DNA from: Tyto alba | Lineage: Eukaryota; Chordata; Aves; Strigiformes; Tytonidae | DNA: 64,000 bases | Assembly: GCF_018691265.1 (NCBI RefSeq) | Contig: NW_024881313.1 | Span: 9,803,501 to 9,867,500 of the forward strand | Direction: 5' to 3' | Shown here: in pieces, positions 35,569 to 49,755 of the stretch | Position numbering within the stretch: the stretch's first letter is position 1 | How the letters are laid out: every line of letters begins with the position of its first letter | Made by a program: the position numbers and the translations under genes | The notes under the pieces: generated by a model | The model's database searches: none | Told to the model about the DNA's origin: nothing | What the model saw: only the letters and a program-made list of their open reading frames with translations

Positions 35569-38500
35569 CCCAGAGATTTATAGCCCATCATTAGCAATGA
35601 CAGCTGATGGTTGTTCACATGAAGAAACATCTGCACACCTGTATCATTGTATCAGTCAGGTAGCATGTAGACTTCTGCATAGATAGGAATCCTGGTTTTG
35701 CCTTGTCATCTATAAAAGAAATATACAGAAAACCCCCATAAGATTAAATAATAACGTATACCTTAAAGGATGTGTGAATAAAAACTGCATAAGGGTTCTT
35801 GGAATATGTCCTTAGATAATTTATTTATGTAACTGCTAAAGCACCTTGTTATAGGAAGAAGGAAAATTTGAGGGCTTCTAAACACTAAGTTCTACATTAC
35901 ATGAACTTCAAGGAATTTTAGTTATATGACAACTCTAAAGAACATTTTTATATTTTACTGAGCAAATAATGGATCACTTTCCCTGTTTATTCATTTAATA
36001 TCTATGAAGTTGTAAAAAATGCACTGAAGAAACAGTTTTTTTCCAGATCAAAAATAGTGGAATGAGGTAGTGCTAAAATGGGATCTTTAGGCCATTTTAA
36101 ATAATCCTGGAACTCAAAAGTTTGAAACTTCTGTCTTTGGTTTGATAGCTAGTTTTATAACAGTTAAATGCTTGGGAGTTTCCTGTTTACTTTGTCTTTC
36201 AATGAAAAATTGACCCCCAAAAAAGTGTCATGCAGACTATATAAATCCAATCAGAAAGATACTTCTTTTTTAAAAATTAATCCAGTCATATAAACCTAGG
36301 TTTGGAATGATTGGGCAAGCTCCAGGTAAGCATCAAAAAATTTCAGGCGTTGTTCAGAGCAAAAGCTACAGCCAGTTTTTCAAGGCTGGTTCACTATTTT
36401 TATTTCTGCTGGTTGGGTACTTTTAGTGTGTGATGAATTGAAATAAAAAACATTTTTTCATCTACTTTATGAGGACCCAAAGATATCATGTTCATGAATT
36501 CTGTATATTAATATGGCAGAAAAGAATTAACTTCTTCCTGTATGTGCTACACAGATTTTGTTTGTGTTGTGTATATGTGCATAACTTATTAAATCAGAGT
36601 TAAGAGAGCTTTGTATCTGCTCCTGTAAGCCATGGATTCTGGAACTGTATTTTTCTCATGGGAATGGAGATTCAGTCTTGGTGGGGAAAAAAAGACCTGG
36701 CTCTGCATTTGTGAGCCTCTCACTCCTAAGTTTTCTAATTTTTTTCAGTGGAACACAGTTGCCCTAGAAAAGTAGTATCTTGGAGAGAAAAAGCTGCCAG
36801 GTTGCTCAGGCTATTTTGGAAGGGGTAGGTTGGGTCTTTGAGCAGCTAGAGAGAGACCTTGAGGTGGACTCTTTACTTCAAGGGGTAGCCAGTGCACAGA
36901 GAAGGAAAGAAAAGTGGTATGTCATGTGAATCTTCACGCTAAGCAGACTACTTGTGTGTTTACATATCAACTCAAAACTTTCTTCAGGATGTGTGACTTA
37001 ATACCTGCATATGCATTACATCAGTTAGCAAATTCTGCTCATTGGTGTCTGCTTTGTTTCAGGTAGGATGGGGCATAATCTTCATCATCTGGAGTGAGAG
37101 TTAAGCACAGTGAGAATCAATCCAAGCAAATACTCAGAGGCTAGGCAGTGACAAGGGCATCTGCCTGCACGTCTTAACATCAGGGGGAGGGGGGGTGAGG
37201 CGGAAGGCAGTCAGAGAGAAGGAAGCATTTCAGACAAGCACTTTGGTCCTGTCTAGAGTCAGCTATGCTTTGTCCAAGTGATGATTTGTACCGGATATAA
37301 CGTTGCCATCCTACATTTTTCTTAATATTGATTTAGAGTAAATGAGGAGCTGAACATAATTTTTGGCATCTCAACATTATTGCCTTACTGGTTCTTTACT
37401 ACTTCTGTAGAAATATTGAATGCTTTGAGAAAGGAATGGTATAGATATTCCAGGACATTGTATTCATAATGATTCACAAGGTTCTGGATCTGAGAGGAAA
37501 GTCTGTGTGTAATAGCCAGTTAAAAATGGGTTAGATAAATTTGATGGTCATCATCCTCATCAGATGTAGAGAAATGACTAATTCGGAACAGCACTGTGGG
37601 TCACTGAAGGTCATTTTCCTTAGAAAAATGGGTACAAAAGGCAACGTACTTTTCTGAGCACTTTCTACCACTTCTTTCTTTTCACGCACATATTGCTGAG
37701 AACAACCTATTGTTCAAATCCTGTATGAGTGCTGTGTGATTGTGATTTGTAAACAGGTTTTCAGAACTGGATTTGAGCTAATGACTTTCATATACTTTGT
37801 GTGTTCTTTTACCAAGTTTTAAAAAATATTTTGGTTCCCCTAAACTTTTATTGGAGTTTCAAAATGGCTGTTTTCTAAATATGCTTAGGAAGATGAAAGT
37901 CTAAATACTGACAAGTGATTTTACCCCTGGGCAACTTGATGTACGAGTTGCCTAAAAATAAATGTCTGGTTTTCATAGTTCTCTTACTGACAAATGGTTA
38001 TCTTGCATTTGCAGTGATGCTTCTATAATTTCAGAAATTGCTTCCACCCTGAAACCATTTTGGGGTGATTGTGGCTTGTATTGCTGCTTCCTAAATTTAT
38101 TTCTGGAGCTTTAGGTCTGATTTCTCTGTATAAGGATCTCTTCATCTGTTTGAATTGTTCATTTATAAAAGGAATAGATCATACCCACATTGCATATTAC
38201 CAATTTGTCATGTAGAAGATAAGCTGATTTATACTCACAAAGGCTGGTGCGTTCAGATGTTAAAGCACCTGAATTACTATGTAGCTCAGTGGACCTGAGT
38301 ATCTGTTGACATAGCTCTCACAAAAAGTTTGCTCAACTTCTCCCAAATGTCTACAAAATTTTGCTGAGAACTATATATCCATTAGACCCCAATATGTTTG
38401 TTTTCCTTAGACTTTTGCTGAGCACAAGTCTGAGGAAATTGCATATTTTTACCTTTTCCTACGATTCCTTAATTTCCCACAACCTTTGAGATAAATTATA

Positions 38501-39625
38501 CTTTTTTTTTTTTTGGTCATAAGCGTAATGTAAAGACTTTCAGAATTGCACTGCTTAAGTAGACCATTTTGACTCAGAGAAACAAACTGTGTTGCTGTTG
38601 CTTCTGCAGTTGTACCTCAGCAAGATGTGACCTGAACATCCTCCTATGCCCTATCTGCACATCTTTGACTGCATCGTACACAATCTGACTCCTCCTTACC
38701 CTTTTCCCCCAGGACTGCTATTTAAAGTGTGAATTTTGTGTGATACTATTTATATGCAAAACTAAGTAGTTATAAAAATTTGGCCATTTATTGCCACGCC
38801 TTACTTGAATAAGGATCAAAGTCTTGTTCAAGATAGGAACTGTTGTTTTCAGTTAGATGAACTGGGAGACTAAGGTGAAAGATGTCACAACTGTGATGTT
38901 TTCCCACAGTCTTTCCTTAAAACCTGCATCTGGATGATGATAGCTGGGATGCAGTCATCAATGTTTTCACTTGTTTCTTACCTCCACGAAGAAGTGAGGT
39001 GCAGCATATGATAAATGTATTGTCTTGGGAGCATGGATTTTCATTTTTTAGTATGCAGTGACCAGTATAATGAGACCCTTTAAGCAGCGCTGCTACACTA
39101 ATACTAGAGAATAACATTTTTTGGAAGTTTCTCTCTCTCATTCTATTTGCACATGCATGTCATTATTCAAAGAAAGAGCTTCTGGGTTTTTTCTACAGTT
39201 TTTTGCAGTACAAACAAATATCCTCCTAGCTAGGGAGCTAACCTTCTCAGCTGAGGCAGTTATTCTTCAGTCTTTGTTTGGTTTGTGGTCTTTTCCAAGT
39301 AGTATTATAAAAAATGTATTTGTTTATTTATTTCCCTTTAAGGATTAGTAGGGTCATGCATTAGTGTCCTGACAGTGTCCCTTCTCTGAGAATTAATGAT
39401 TAATATTTTCAAGTAATAGCAAACTGCCTGAAATAAATAGGCTCCTATTATCTCAGTGCAAGTTAAAGCAAATCAAATAAAACCAAATCAGAATTAGGTC
39501 TTAACTGACTAAAAGACATTTTTGATGTATTAAGATACACAAAATCAAGTGTGAGTCTATTCAGTGGCTTTTGGGTCCGGTCCTATTTACAAACAGGGCA
39601 CCATCCACACAAATAATCCTATTTG

Positions 39626-39665
39626 ATTTGCATATTAATATATAGGTGAATTAATGCTCATTAAT
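39626..39665. promoter_or_regulatory. Cluster of octamer and paired homeodomain sites
   Basis: A perfect octamer ATTTGCAT (39626-39633) lies next to ATTAATAT, and the inverted pair TTAATG-CT-CATTAA spans 39651-39664. Several ATTA cores within 40 bases could bind POU and homeodomain factors. AT-rich DNA gives such sites by chance fairly often, so this is a candidate only. Confidence 0.3.
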
Positions 39666-42600
39666 ATGTTGAAGGATCATGGTTAACCTGAACTTCTGAT
39701 CCGGTCACCACTGATGCAATACAAGAAGGAATAACTGGTGATTTTTTGCTGTTCTGAGCCTTGTCTTATCAATGTCTTTTTGTTTTGTCCACAAAACTGA
39801 AGATTAACTTCTGTGGCAGTTACTGCAAGGCAACTTTTATTATGTCAAAGCCCTGAAGGGCTGCTGTCATGAAAGTGAATGAAGAGAGAAAGGGATTGAT
39901 GCTGAGATTTTTAATACGGACTAGATCAGCTTGAAAGAGGTAAAGTTTGTGGAACCAGGAATGGAAGCCATCATTGAAAAAAATAGTTTATACATTTTTA
40001 TTAATATGACTTAAAAGCAAAGGAAAGTAAAATGAGAACATTCTGTTGTAATTGCATGACTGTGAGATCTTTTTCTTCAGCTTTAGGTCTGGATAAGCAG
40101 CTGAATGATAGAACACCAAATAAGCAACAGTCTAAATCCAAAAATAGAATAAGTAGATGATGTAACCAATGAGGTCCTTTATGGTGATGGTAGACCAAAG
40201 TCTCCCTTGGAAATAAGGTTAAAAAAAAATAATGAAAGAAAAGACAGACTTTAAAGGGAAACTAAAACTCAACTCTAGGAGCAATGTACTGGGTGTTCTC
40301 TGGTGGGTTAGGTAAAACACATGATACAAAATTAATTAATTTTGGGGGTGGGGGGCTACATTTTGAGGCATGAGAAGATACAGATTTCCTGCTTTCAAAA
40401 AGAAAGTGAAAATCTATGGGAGTAGGAAGGCACCGAATTGTGTTTAGAAAAACCTTCGTGTTCAGCTAAATGCACAGATGCGTAAACTAAACACTTTTAA
40501 TGCCTAAGCCACTGTTTATATAGTAATGAGGATTTTTCATCGGTTTCTTCAGTTAAACAGTAGCTTTTTACTGTTTAATGGAAACAAGGCAGTCTTGCAT
40601 AAAAACATCAGACATATCAGCATGTTATGCTTTTTTATCTTTTATGTGGGTTCAGCATAGTCATAACCCTAACAGACCAGCATTTTAACCTCCTTTCCTT
40701 TTAGAATTTTGTCTCAAATTTGTCAAATGAACTGGATCCACTTTTTCTTAAGAAGCAAGCCAGGTTTTTGGATGATAGAGAATGTCAATATCCAGGTTTT
40801 GTTTTTGTTCTGAAAGATGGAGAAAGCTTGTTTATGACTAGGAACATCCGCCAAATGCTCTAACACCAGCATAAATTAACTATTTACTCAAACCCATCTT
40901 TACATCTGCAAAAGAAGCTATTTCTCCATGTTTTCAATGCCCCAGAGGCCTATAAATCCCCTGGAAAACATTGCAACAATGTAAAACAACCCAGTGCAGT
41001 TATTCAAGTATCATTTTTATAGGGCTGTGCTGTACCAGAGCATGCTCAGTCCGGCATCTACAATAAATCCAAGCCCTAGTGACATTTGTTCTACTGGCTG
41101 GAGTCACAAGGGACCTCAGAAAGGAAGGGAGATGCAAGGCATGCTAGCTGGACATTTTAAATAACCAGGCAGATGAATGCTAGAACTGCTGTTTTGCTAA
41201 GGAGCTCTCAGCAGAAGGGCAGGTAATAGAAGGAATGAAGTTGTTCAATACTTTACATCTGCCTCTTGACACTTGGTCATCCAACAGACAGTTGAGATTG
41301 GATGGTTCAGGTTTTGTTTTGTATCAGTAGAAACTGTCAGCCAGTATACTGCAGGGATGGTTATGCTAAGCAAACAGTCCCTTGTTCGTAGTGTGCCCTT
41401 TGCCCACAGATCCTGAGCAGGGGTGTGCGAGGCCCAGATTCGGGGTGGTTATCAATGGGTAAAAAAGATTGGAAAAGCTCCTTTCTTGGCATGAAGGTTT
41501 TTCAAAGCTGTGCAATTTTAAAATAAGATACTTTGGATAAAAATAGTATAATGTCCAATCATCTTATTTAACTGGGTGGAAACTCAGTGACTGAATAGTT
41601 TAAAATTAGATGGAATAAAATTTTATATTGAAAAGAGTAACGCCCCAGAGCTCATGTCTAACTGCTATAACTCATGTTGTTGGAAAGCTGCAGACCTTTA
41701 TTCCACTTCTTAAAATACCTCGTGAATTTGTGCTGTTTCAGAGCTGTTACCTACTCATTTTCAGAGCTTCCAGACCCGAATTCCGGAGGTATTTTCTAAG
41801 GTTCAGTGGGGGATTTTTCTGCATCCCCCTCATCACCCCACTAGTACTGGCAAATGCAGCATTCATTGTTGTTGCATCAAGTCCAGCCCTGGAATTGCTG
41901 GTTACTGGTATAAATGCTGGGATTTCATTGTTGCTTCAAGTATCTGCTATGTAGTGTACACTCCTACACCCTCCAGTAGATGTGCTAATAATTTTACTGC
42001 TCTTTTTAACTGTTTCTGTGATCTGATGATCTCAAGTATTACATCTACTCTTACTGCAGAGCACCTAGCCCTGGATTGTATGGATGGGAAGAAGAGCAAA
42101 GAAATAAAACAGCAATTTTAATTTCATAGAAAGATGGAGTTCAACACTTTCAGAGTCAAAAGGAGGGATGATGTTTTACCTCCAGCCTGCTAAGCATTAC
42201 TGGAGGTGACAACTGATCACAGTAGAGAATGTAGGGACTGATGTAGGTTGTTTTACAGAAGAATTAAGTAATCTTTGTATTCGTTTTTGCTGTTAAAACT
42301 TTTAGGATGGAGTAAAAAGTTATACCTACCCAACTTGTATCTTCAGTTTTAGAGAATGTGTCTTAATTTTCTTATCCCAGTAGAAGTAAGTATTTAAAAT
42401 TAGCTTTGTTTAAAAGAGTAAAACAAATACTGTCTGGGATTGTAAAACATATATAGGATTTACTATGCTTTGACACGCACTGCCAGACTATTTCACTCGC
42501 ACATTACTTTACCAGGGAGGGCTTTCTTCTCCAGCTTATATGCAGCAAGTTGTGTGAGGTGAATGATGGAAGAGTCAGGCCATATTATTTAACATTTGTG

Positions 42601-43325
42601 TGCCAAATGGCCTCTCTTATTTGGAAAATAAAAGTTTCTACTTTTGTATTAGTATAGTGATCACAGAATGACTTTCCATTACTAAAAAGGAGCTGGAAAT
42701 AAAGCTGGGGACAAAATGACATTTTGATTTGACTAACATAATGTGGACTTGTGGTTTAGTTATTGGAGGCTCTTGGGTTTCGGGGGATTCTTTTTTTTTC
42801 TTTTTTTCTAAATATATCTGTTCTCAGAACGCTCACTTGAGACCTGAACTTTATGTACACACTGACATGTTTGCAAAATTGGGCCCTTATTACTGTACTT
42901 TCTCTTTCCAAATTAAAAATAAAGACTATGTAAGGAATATCAACTGCTTTGAAAGTAGTAGTCCATTTTAGATGCTTATTGGAGGCTTAGACCTCTTCGT
43001 TACTTTAACAGTAGTCTCTCTATCACACATAAAAAAGAGGATAGTGCAAGTATGGCGTAAAAGTTAGCTGTCTCAAAAGCTATACTTGGACCTGTAGTTG
43101 AAGTGACCTCCCCTCTTAGATGTATAGTAAATTTTTTTTTGCACTCTAATCTTAAAATAATAGGAAGTACTCCAAACAATTATGTTGCGGCTTTTTGCTC
43201 ACATCAAAATCGGAAGTTTTTTTTTGTTATTGCACCCTGCCAAAGCTTTCCATTATGACTCACAAACTTTAACTGTACAAGTTTGATTGTTAGCAATTAA
43301 GAGAAATGGTTTATCAAAAAGCTCT

Positions 43326-43388
43326 CCTGTAAAATGAAGAGTAAACTAGGTTTTTTTATTCCTGTAAAATGAATAGTAAAATAGGTTT
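43326..43388 (+). repeat. Direct repeat of 28 bp, period 35, two mismatches
   Basis: The copies at 43326-43353 and 43361-43388 both follow CCTGTAAAATGA-AGTAAA-TAGGTTT. This is a small local duplication. Confidence 0.9.
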
Positions 43389-44021
43389 ATCAGAAAACTT
43401 AAACCTGCACTGTTAGTTAGATTTTATTTCTTTTACAGATTTATTTCCTATACCCAATACACTATTTAGAGAACTATTTTGGGTTTTCTGTTTAATTATG
43501 TGAGCATTTTTACATCCCTTAATAATTGTACTATAGTTTGAAAAGGAAAGTGTGTTAGCTTCAAACATGACAAATCCTTTGGGTGTTTTTATTAGATTCT
43601 GCCATTTACGATAATCATTTGAGAAAACACAAAGGAAAATGGGGCATGCCACTAAGTAGAACTTGTAAGTCAAACCCAGTTGATAGCCAGGACTTCTAAA
43701 GTAGTCATTAGGAGGTTTTCTATCTAATGTTAACAGATAGTAATATTTATAAATGAAAAATGAAACAGTCACAGTTGGTCTGAAAGCCAACGGTATAAAT
43801 AGTTTAAACATCTGAAAAATTTTATTTTATAGCCCTTTTTATTTTCGTTTCCCCTGAAAGACAGGTAATTCCATTTAATTGCATGTGGGAAAGTACTTTC
43901 CACTCTTTCTCCATTTTTATAGTTAGTGTTATACTTCAGCACATTGTTGTAAAGTAAACTGTGAATGAAATAGTAGAATAAACCCAGAACAGCAACCCTG
44001 TTTGGTAGGAGAGAGAGAGTA

Positions 44022-44048
44022 TGTGTGTGTGTGTGTGTGTGTGTGTGT
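44022..44048 (+). repeat. (GT)n microsatellite with adjacent (GA)n
   Basis: About 27 bases of GT/TG alternation follow a short GA tract at about 44008-44019. Length polymorphism is likely. Confidence 0.95.
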
Positions 44049-44099
44049 TTTTCTGTTCTTAAAAAAAGTCTGGATATCTACTAAGGTATGTTATGAGCA

Positions 44100-44509
44100 C
44101 AGCTGGGCCTGTTGGCTTCATTTTAATGCTTTCTGAGGGATAATAAGATTTACAAAACATGTCACTAAGACATATGTAGATGTATGCATTTGCACAGAAA
44201 TCGATGATATTCCTTAAAGACCCAGACAGAGATTACCTTTGTGCCTCATGCTGAAAGCTGTAATGCCACACTAGCTGATCTGTGTCTGACAGGGGCAGCC
44301 ACCAAGGCAGGGAATGACCACGTGAAATTGCTTGTGAGAACCACGACACTCATCAGGACGGTGAAATGGAAAGTGATTTGTGATCCTGCAGTTCTGCAAG
44401 GTGCTACATACACTGCAGAGGCCAGTTATGAGTGTTTCAAAAGGACAGGTTTTAGAAAGAATAAAAACATTTGAGGCAGACTGATGGAAAAAAAAAAAAA
44501 AAAAAAAAA
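44100..44509 (+). pseudogene. Poly(A)-tailed retrocopy candidate of unknown parent
   Basis: AATAAA at 44460-44465 is followed 22 bases later by a 22-base A run (44488-44509). This spacing is typical of the end of a polyadenylated RNA, which suggests a reverse-transcribed insertion on the + strand. The 5' edge is not visible and is set arbitrarily. A 77-codon frame opening at a GTG (44241-44474) lies in it but resembles no protein I know. No target-site duplication matching GGGAGAAAGGG, which follows the tail, was seen upstream. The alternative is a chance A run near a chance AATAAA. Confidence 0.3.
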
Positions 44510-46742
44510 GGGAGAAAGGGCATGCTAACATAGGATTAAGCAGAAATATTGGATGTTAGATTTGCTCCAGACACTATTTTTGTCCATCACATGTTCAACA
44601 TATAAAATTGTCACTGTATCATTAAGGACTTCCAAAGAAATCTCTTCTATGATGAATGGAAAAAAAAATTAGCCAGTGTAATGTATGCGGAAGAATTACA
44701 ATGAAAAATACCACTATGAAATGGCTTTGCTTCCTATAGCAGCAAAATAATTCTTAGAAAGAGTTAAAGTAGAATTGTTGGTAGCCATTTATATTTTCCT
44801 TTGTGTAACTGTATCCTGAAGACCTGCTTTGGAAAGATGGGTAAGTAAGGCAATGTGGAACCCTAAAGAAATTCCAACTGTATTAAACTGCTGTGAGTGT
44901 TTCAACTTTTATTGCTAAGTATGGAAAACTAAAAGCCTGGATTCCTTGGCTTATGTGCAAACTATTTATTTTTTTGTTCAGACAGGAGCTCATGCAATTG
45001 CAATAAAATTTTCAAAAAAGCAAACTTAGAAGTCAGCAAGATTTTGACTGTAAGTTCTGCATGTATATTTTGAGAAAATATATAAGTAGGAGCCTAAGAA
45101 AATACTTTTCTTTAATCAACTCAAGACTTCTTATGATCAGACACAAAGTTAGCTGGGACTTAAAATGGGATCAAAATCACCTCTGACACCCTTGTGACTG
45201 AGAAGCAATTCCATTAAAACTCTTGAGCTTGTCCCAACTTGTCCACTGTAATTTGGGGAAGAACTTGGCCTATCCTTAGAAACTGGCCCAAATGGGACAC
45301 TCTTTTCTAGGCCATTTGCTCTAGTGAAGATACGTATTGTGGCACAGTGATGTGGTCTGTTACAAGATCTACAAGAATTACTATAGATTCTGGCTTTTAC
45401 TTTTTAAATGTAATGTCTTGTGTGTGAGAAGTGGGGACAATGGCACTGTCTATATATAGCATGTCAATTAAGGAAGAAGGAGCATAAGGCCATACACTCA
45501 GTGAAGTCTGCAAATTACATGTTGATTTCAGCAAACTGGATAAGGTGACTATAGTGACTATGTGTAAAAAGATGGAAGTCTGTTTGCATATGGATAAAAC
45601 ACAACAGTTAGTTATTAGAAGGATATTTGGAAATTCACAATCAAAATTTGTTGTAGTGATATCTGAAAATTAAATAATTGAGATCTTTATGCGGAGTGAC
45701 CAAGTTTGTAACCCCTCATTAGAAGTGTTTTACTCACGAATCCTCAGAGTAATATCCAGAAGGTCTGAATTTTTTAAGCAACAGAATTATTAGCAAGAGC
45801 TGACTGCCACTGGGGACGCAGACATCACTAGTCTTACAATAGAATGTAGTGATGCTTTAAATGCAAGAGACTTTGGATGTAAATTTTAAAACACTTTAAT
45901 GACCATTTATATAAAGAAGTTAATTTAGAAACAAGGTTTGTAAAATGCATTGCTTGACATATGTTCCCACACCCACTGTATTTGGATTCTTAATATTAAC
46001 AGTGGTCATCTGGCTTTGAAGGGAAAAAAATAAAATATAACTATTTTCACAATATTTAAATTTGCATAGCACACGCAGGATACATACTGGTGTAATTTCT
46101 CTATATATTTCTTAGCAGCAATTCACTGCAACATATTTCTCCATTCCTTAGTGTCATCTCTGTTCTTGCTGGCTCTGTTTCTGTCATAAGCTAAATATTT
46201 AGTGTTTTATGCCATATACAGTGGAGCAACAGGAACTGTATTTTAACTGTGACAAAGAGGTGGATCTACAAATACTTGTGAGAAAGCACCTTCTCAAAAA
46301 GATCACTGGCCAAAAGAATTAAAACATCCAGAGTGCACTCTTTTATCATTAAAGTATTTTAGTTTTTTTCTTTTTCAGACAAGGATTAAATATGGCCTTT
46401 TGTTAAATCTGAATCCCAGAACATTGCCTATGCTGGCTGCTCTAGTATTTTTGGTAGGACAAGGGCCTTCCTGCTTCACACAACTAAAATGGAAACTACA
46501 ACCCAGCATTTTAGGGAGATAATTTGAGAGGTGATTATCTAAACAAGTTCTGTGTGTCATATGCTCTTCGCTTCTTAAGCAGCCTACAGTTCGTAGTGCT
46601 TTAGATCTTTCATGTACCATCTCTGCAGGAAAAATCTGTTTTCCTAAGTATTTTTATGCAATAAAATAAGGCCAAAAGGACTATTTTAATGTCTCCTAGG
46701 AGTTATGATACAGCTGCTGTCGAGGGAAGGGCTTTCATCAGA

Positions 46743-46759
46743 TCAGTGATGATCACTGA
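46743..46759. repeat. Perfect 8-bp-arm palindrome
   Basis: TCAGTGAT and ATCACTGA flank a single G. It may be a dimeric protein-binding site or a chance palindrome. Confidence 0.85.
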
Positions 46760-49736
46760 GGCACGCACAGTGTTTGGGGTGGGTTTGGTCACTCTTCATT
46801 TCTATTCTGCTTCCTTTGGGTAGGAAAGAGTCTCTGTGGGAGATGTCTAGGATGTGAGACTCAAGAAAAGGAAGATTATATAAACTCCTATCTCAATTAC
46901 TATTTTCTCCTGTTGGAGGTTTTTGTTCTAAGAGGGTTCTGCATGGAAAATTTCTTGGTTTAATTTTCTAGGTTATCTTTTACTCCGGAGGACTGACTGC
47001 TAATCTGTGGGGAGATGATGCTGGCAGCTCTCACCTTCATTTAATGAAACTCTTCTACATGAAAGCAACTTATAAAAATGGTTTGGTAAATAGGCAAACA
47101 ATTACCATGTATACATTACTCGATGCCACATGTAAGAGGTATACCTCCAGAACTCCAAATGGGAACTGAAAGTCCCACTGGATAAAGTCCTATTAAAATG
47201 CAGCCTGTAAAGTTTCTTTAAGGGAAATTGTGTGTTGACTTTTTAGGCAAATTTTCAGATGTTTCTTGAAGTGTCTTTCAAGTCTTCTTCATTAACATAA
47301 ACTGTAATTATACAACATTTGGGATTGAGAGTAGCATTTTACACATATAGATCTACTAACTAGTGTAATTATTAGTATGAGAGAATTCATATGTTGTCTT
47401 CCATATTTGCATGGTTTGAAAAAGAAGTGACATGTACATGCTGTATAGTTAGATTGATCAGATGACCTGGCAGAAAAACACCTTCTCCAGCATAGGTATC
47501 TTCAAGAATCTGGAGCGTTAGCTATCACACTGTTATGATTCAGTGTTTCCAGTACTGCAGTATAATTCCTAGAGTAGTACTTTCAGGAGGAATTAATAAC
47601 AAAAAAAGTTGGCAGCAACAAATAGTAAGTCATGGTTTAGGATGGTATATAATGTGTTTCTGAATACCCACAAGTTGTACTGTGCCAGTTCATGGGGTTT
47701 TTTTTGGAGTGGATATGAGGCTGTTTTAAATTGTAAATTGTCACATACTTGGTTAGAAAACATTAACTCAATAAGCAAACAAAAGTTTGCTTTCATTAGA
47801 ATGAAAAGAAGGATTCATGTAATTTTGACGTTGTGCTGCTGTGCAGTGTTGCCCATTTGCACATGCAGAGTTGTGAACTATGGAAGTGGCAATGCTGTTT
47901 GTTCTAATTTTCAGAAAGGATTCTCTTAAATACATTTAGCAAATTGCAGCTCCAGGAATACTTTTAATGACATTCTCAAAAGAGTCACTCAGATTGAATA
48001 CGTTCAGTGATTTGGAACTGTACTTTTAACTGAGCAAAATCTTCTAAGAGTGTTATTTAAGTGACTTTAAATAAAAGGAAAATTATGAAACAAAAACAGA
48101 TTAATTACATCTACAGCATTTTGTTGCATAGTCTCAACTGGTGCAAATAAGAGTAGGTGCATCAAAGTAAGCATAGGTATGTAGTTTTTTATAGCCCTGG
48201 ATTCAACTAATTCTTTTGGTACAAAGATTATATTCAAAAGTAGGGATTAAGGATTTAAATAAGGATCCTGCAAAGCAATGGGCAATGTTTTGGACAGAGG
48301 GTAAGTTTAAATATGAATTCGGAGCAACTTTGAAATGAAAACAGAAAAAAATGTCATGGAAAAACTCCACAGTATTCTCTACTGAATGTCAAAAATGTTT
48401 GAAAGTGACTATTTCTGGGTAAATCTTGTTCTTACATGTCTTGCTGGCAAACCAACAGGAACCATATGGAGACCTTTATGCCAGATCCTTTCTTGTGTCT
48501 CAGTGAACTACTTCATATTGTCAGAAAATATAATTAACTATGTAGTATCAGAAACAATTAGATTAGGCAATTCAGCATCGGTATGTGCTTCTGACCATTA
48601 AAAAATAAAGCTGTCCTCTCTATAATATCCCTTTGCAACTGTAATAGCACAAAGTTGCTTATTTTCTTCATATTTTCACATTTTGCTAGATTGACCTGAT
48701 ACTAAAGTATTTTTCCATAAGTTCATATTCGTAATGTCTTGAAAGAAAAAAAAAAAGACATTCTGCTTTGAATCATGTATTATTGTTGCATCTTATTGAT
48801 GTTTAGTAGCTCTAAAGCTTTTGTTTACATGTAAGTGATTTGAACAAATGAACGGGAACTAAGTTTGAAAGAAATGTTCTTTCACACAACATTGGACTAG
48901 TAAAGTAACAAGCTTTTCTCATTGATTAGTTTGTATAGATTGCTTCATTTTAAAGTAAATAACCACGTAGTAGTTGTTCTCTGAAAACACTTGAACATCA
49001 TTTATAGTAAGGTATGCAATTAAAAACATTTAATTTATCCAGCTTCGGCATAAGTTTATAGCGAAATAAGTTTAAAAATAGGTTATTCATCGTAGGGGTG
49101 TTCTGAGAATAAGTGTTGAAAGGTGTGAGTCAAAGCTGAAAGCCTGCATGTTGAATAACAATTCTTGGGGTGAAATACCAATGGCCTTTTTGTCACAAAT
49201 TATTAGTGATTATTGACACTATTCACTCTCAGCATCTGAAAACCATCTGTAACTGCTAACAGACCACTACCAATATCTGATTTATTTTTTTAAATTCTTG
49301 TTTGGGACCTTGCAATGCAGGTATTAACTGAAAGTTCATTTCCGTCGGAGGAATGAAAGTGCGTCAGCTGTTGAACCAAGAAAAAATAGCAGGTGCTTCT
49401 TGCACATTTTGCCTGTGATTCTGACCCTACCCAGTTAGCAGCAGATGCGTCAGAAATTTCTGGCCACTTTTTTTCCCCTATTCTGTGAGCAGTCCTTTTT
49501 TTCCTAAGCAAGCATAAAAAGCAAAAATATCAAAATTACTACTTTTTTTGTGGCATAGGAGCTAGATTCTGTGTTTGCTTGGTATGATTCATCTCTCAAT
49601 GATGTAGAGAGAAGGAAATATGAATTCTGGCAGGACAATACAAATGTTGGGATTAACAGCAATACTTTCCTTGAAGTAGAGGTAACTTTTGTGTATGGGT
49701 AATAGTGTGGTTAGTAACTATTAGATTAGATTTTGT

Positions 49737-49755
49737 AAAAAAAAAAAAAAAAAAA
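49737..49755 (+). repeat. 19-base poly(A) run
   Basis: Uninterrupted A run without an upstream AATAAA at the usual distance. Confidence 0.9.

Noticed and set aside
43413..43811. 132-codon minus-strand ORF in intron 1
   Set aside because: No recognisable domain. Its length is within what random AT-rich DNA of this amount can give.
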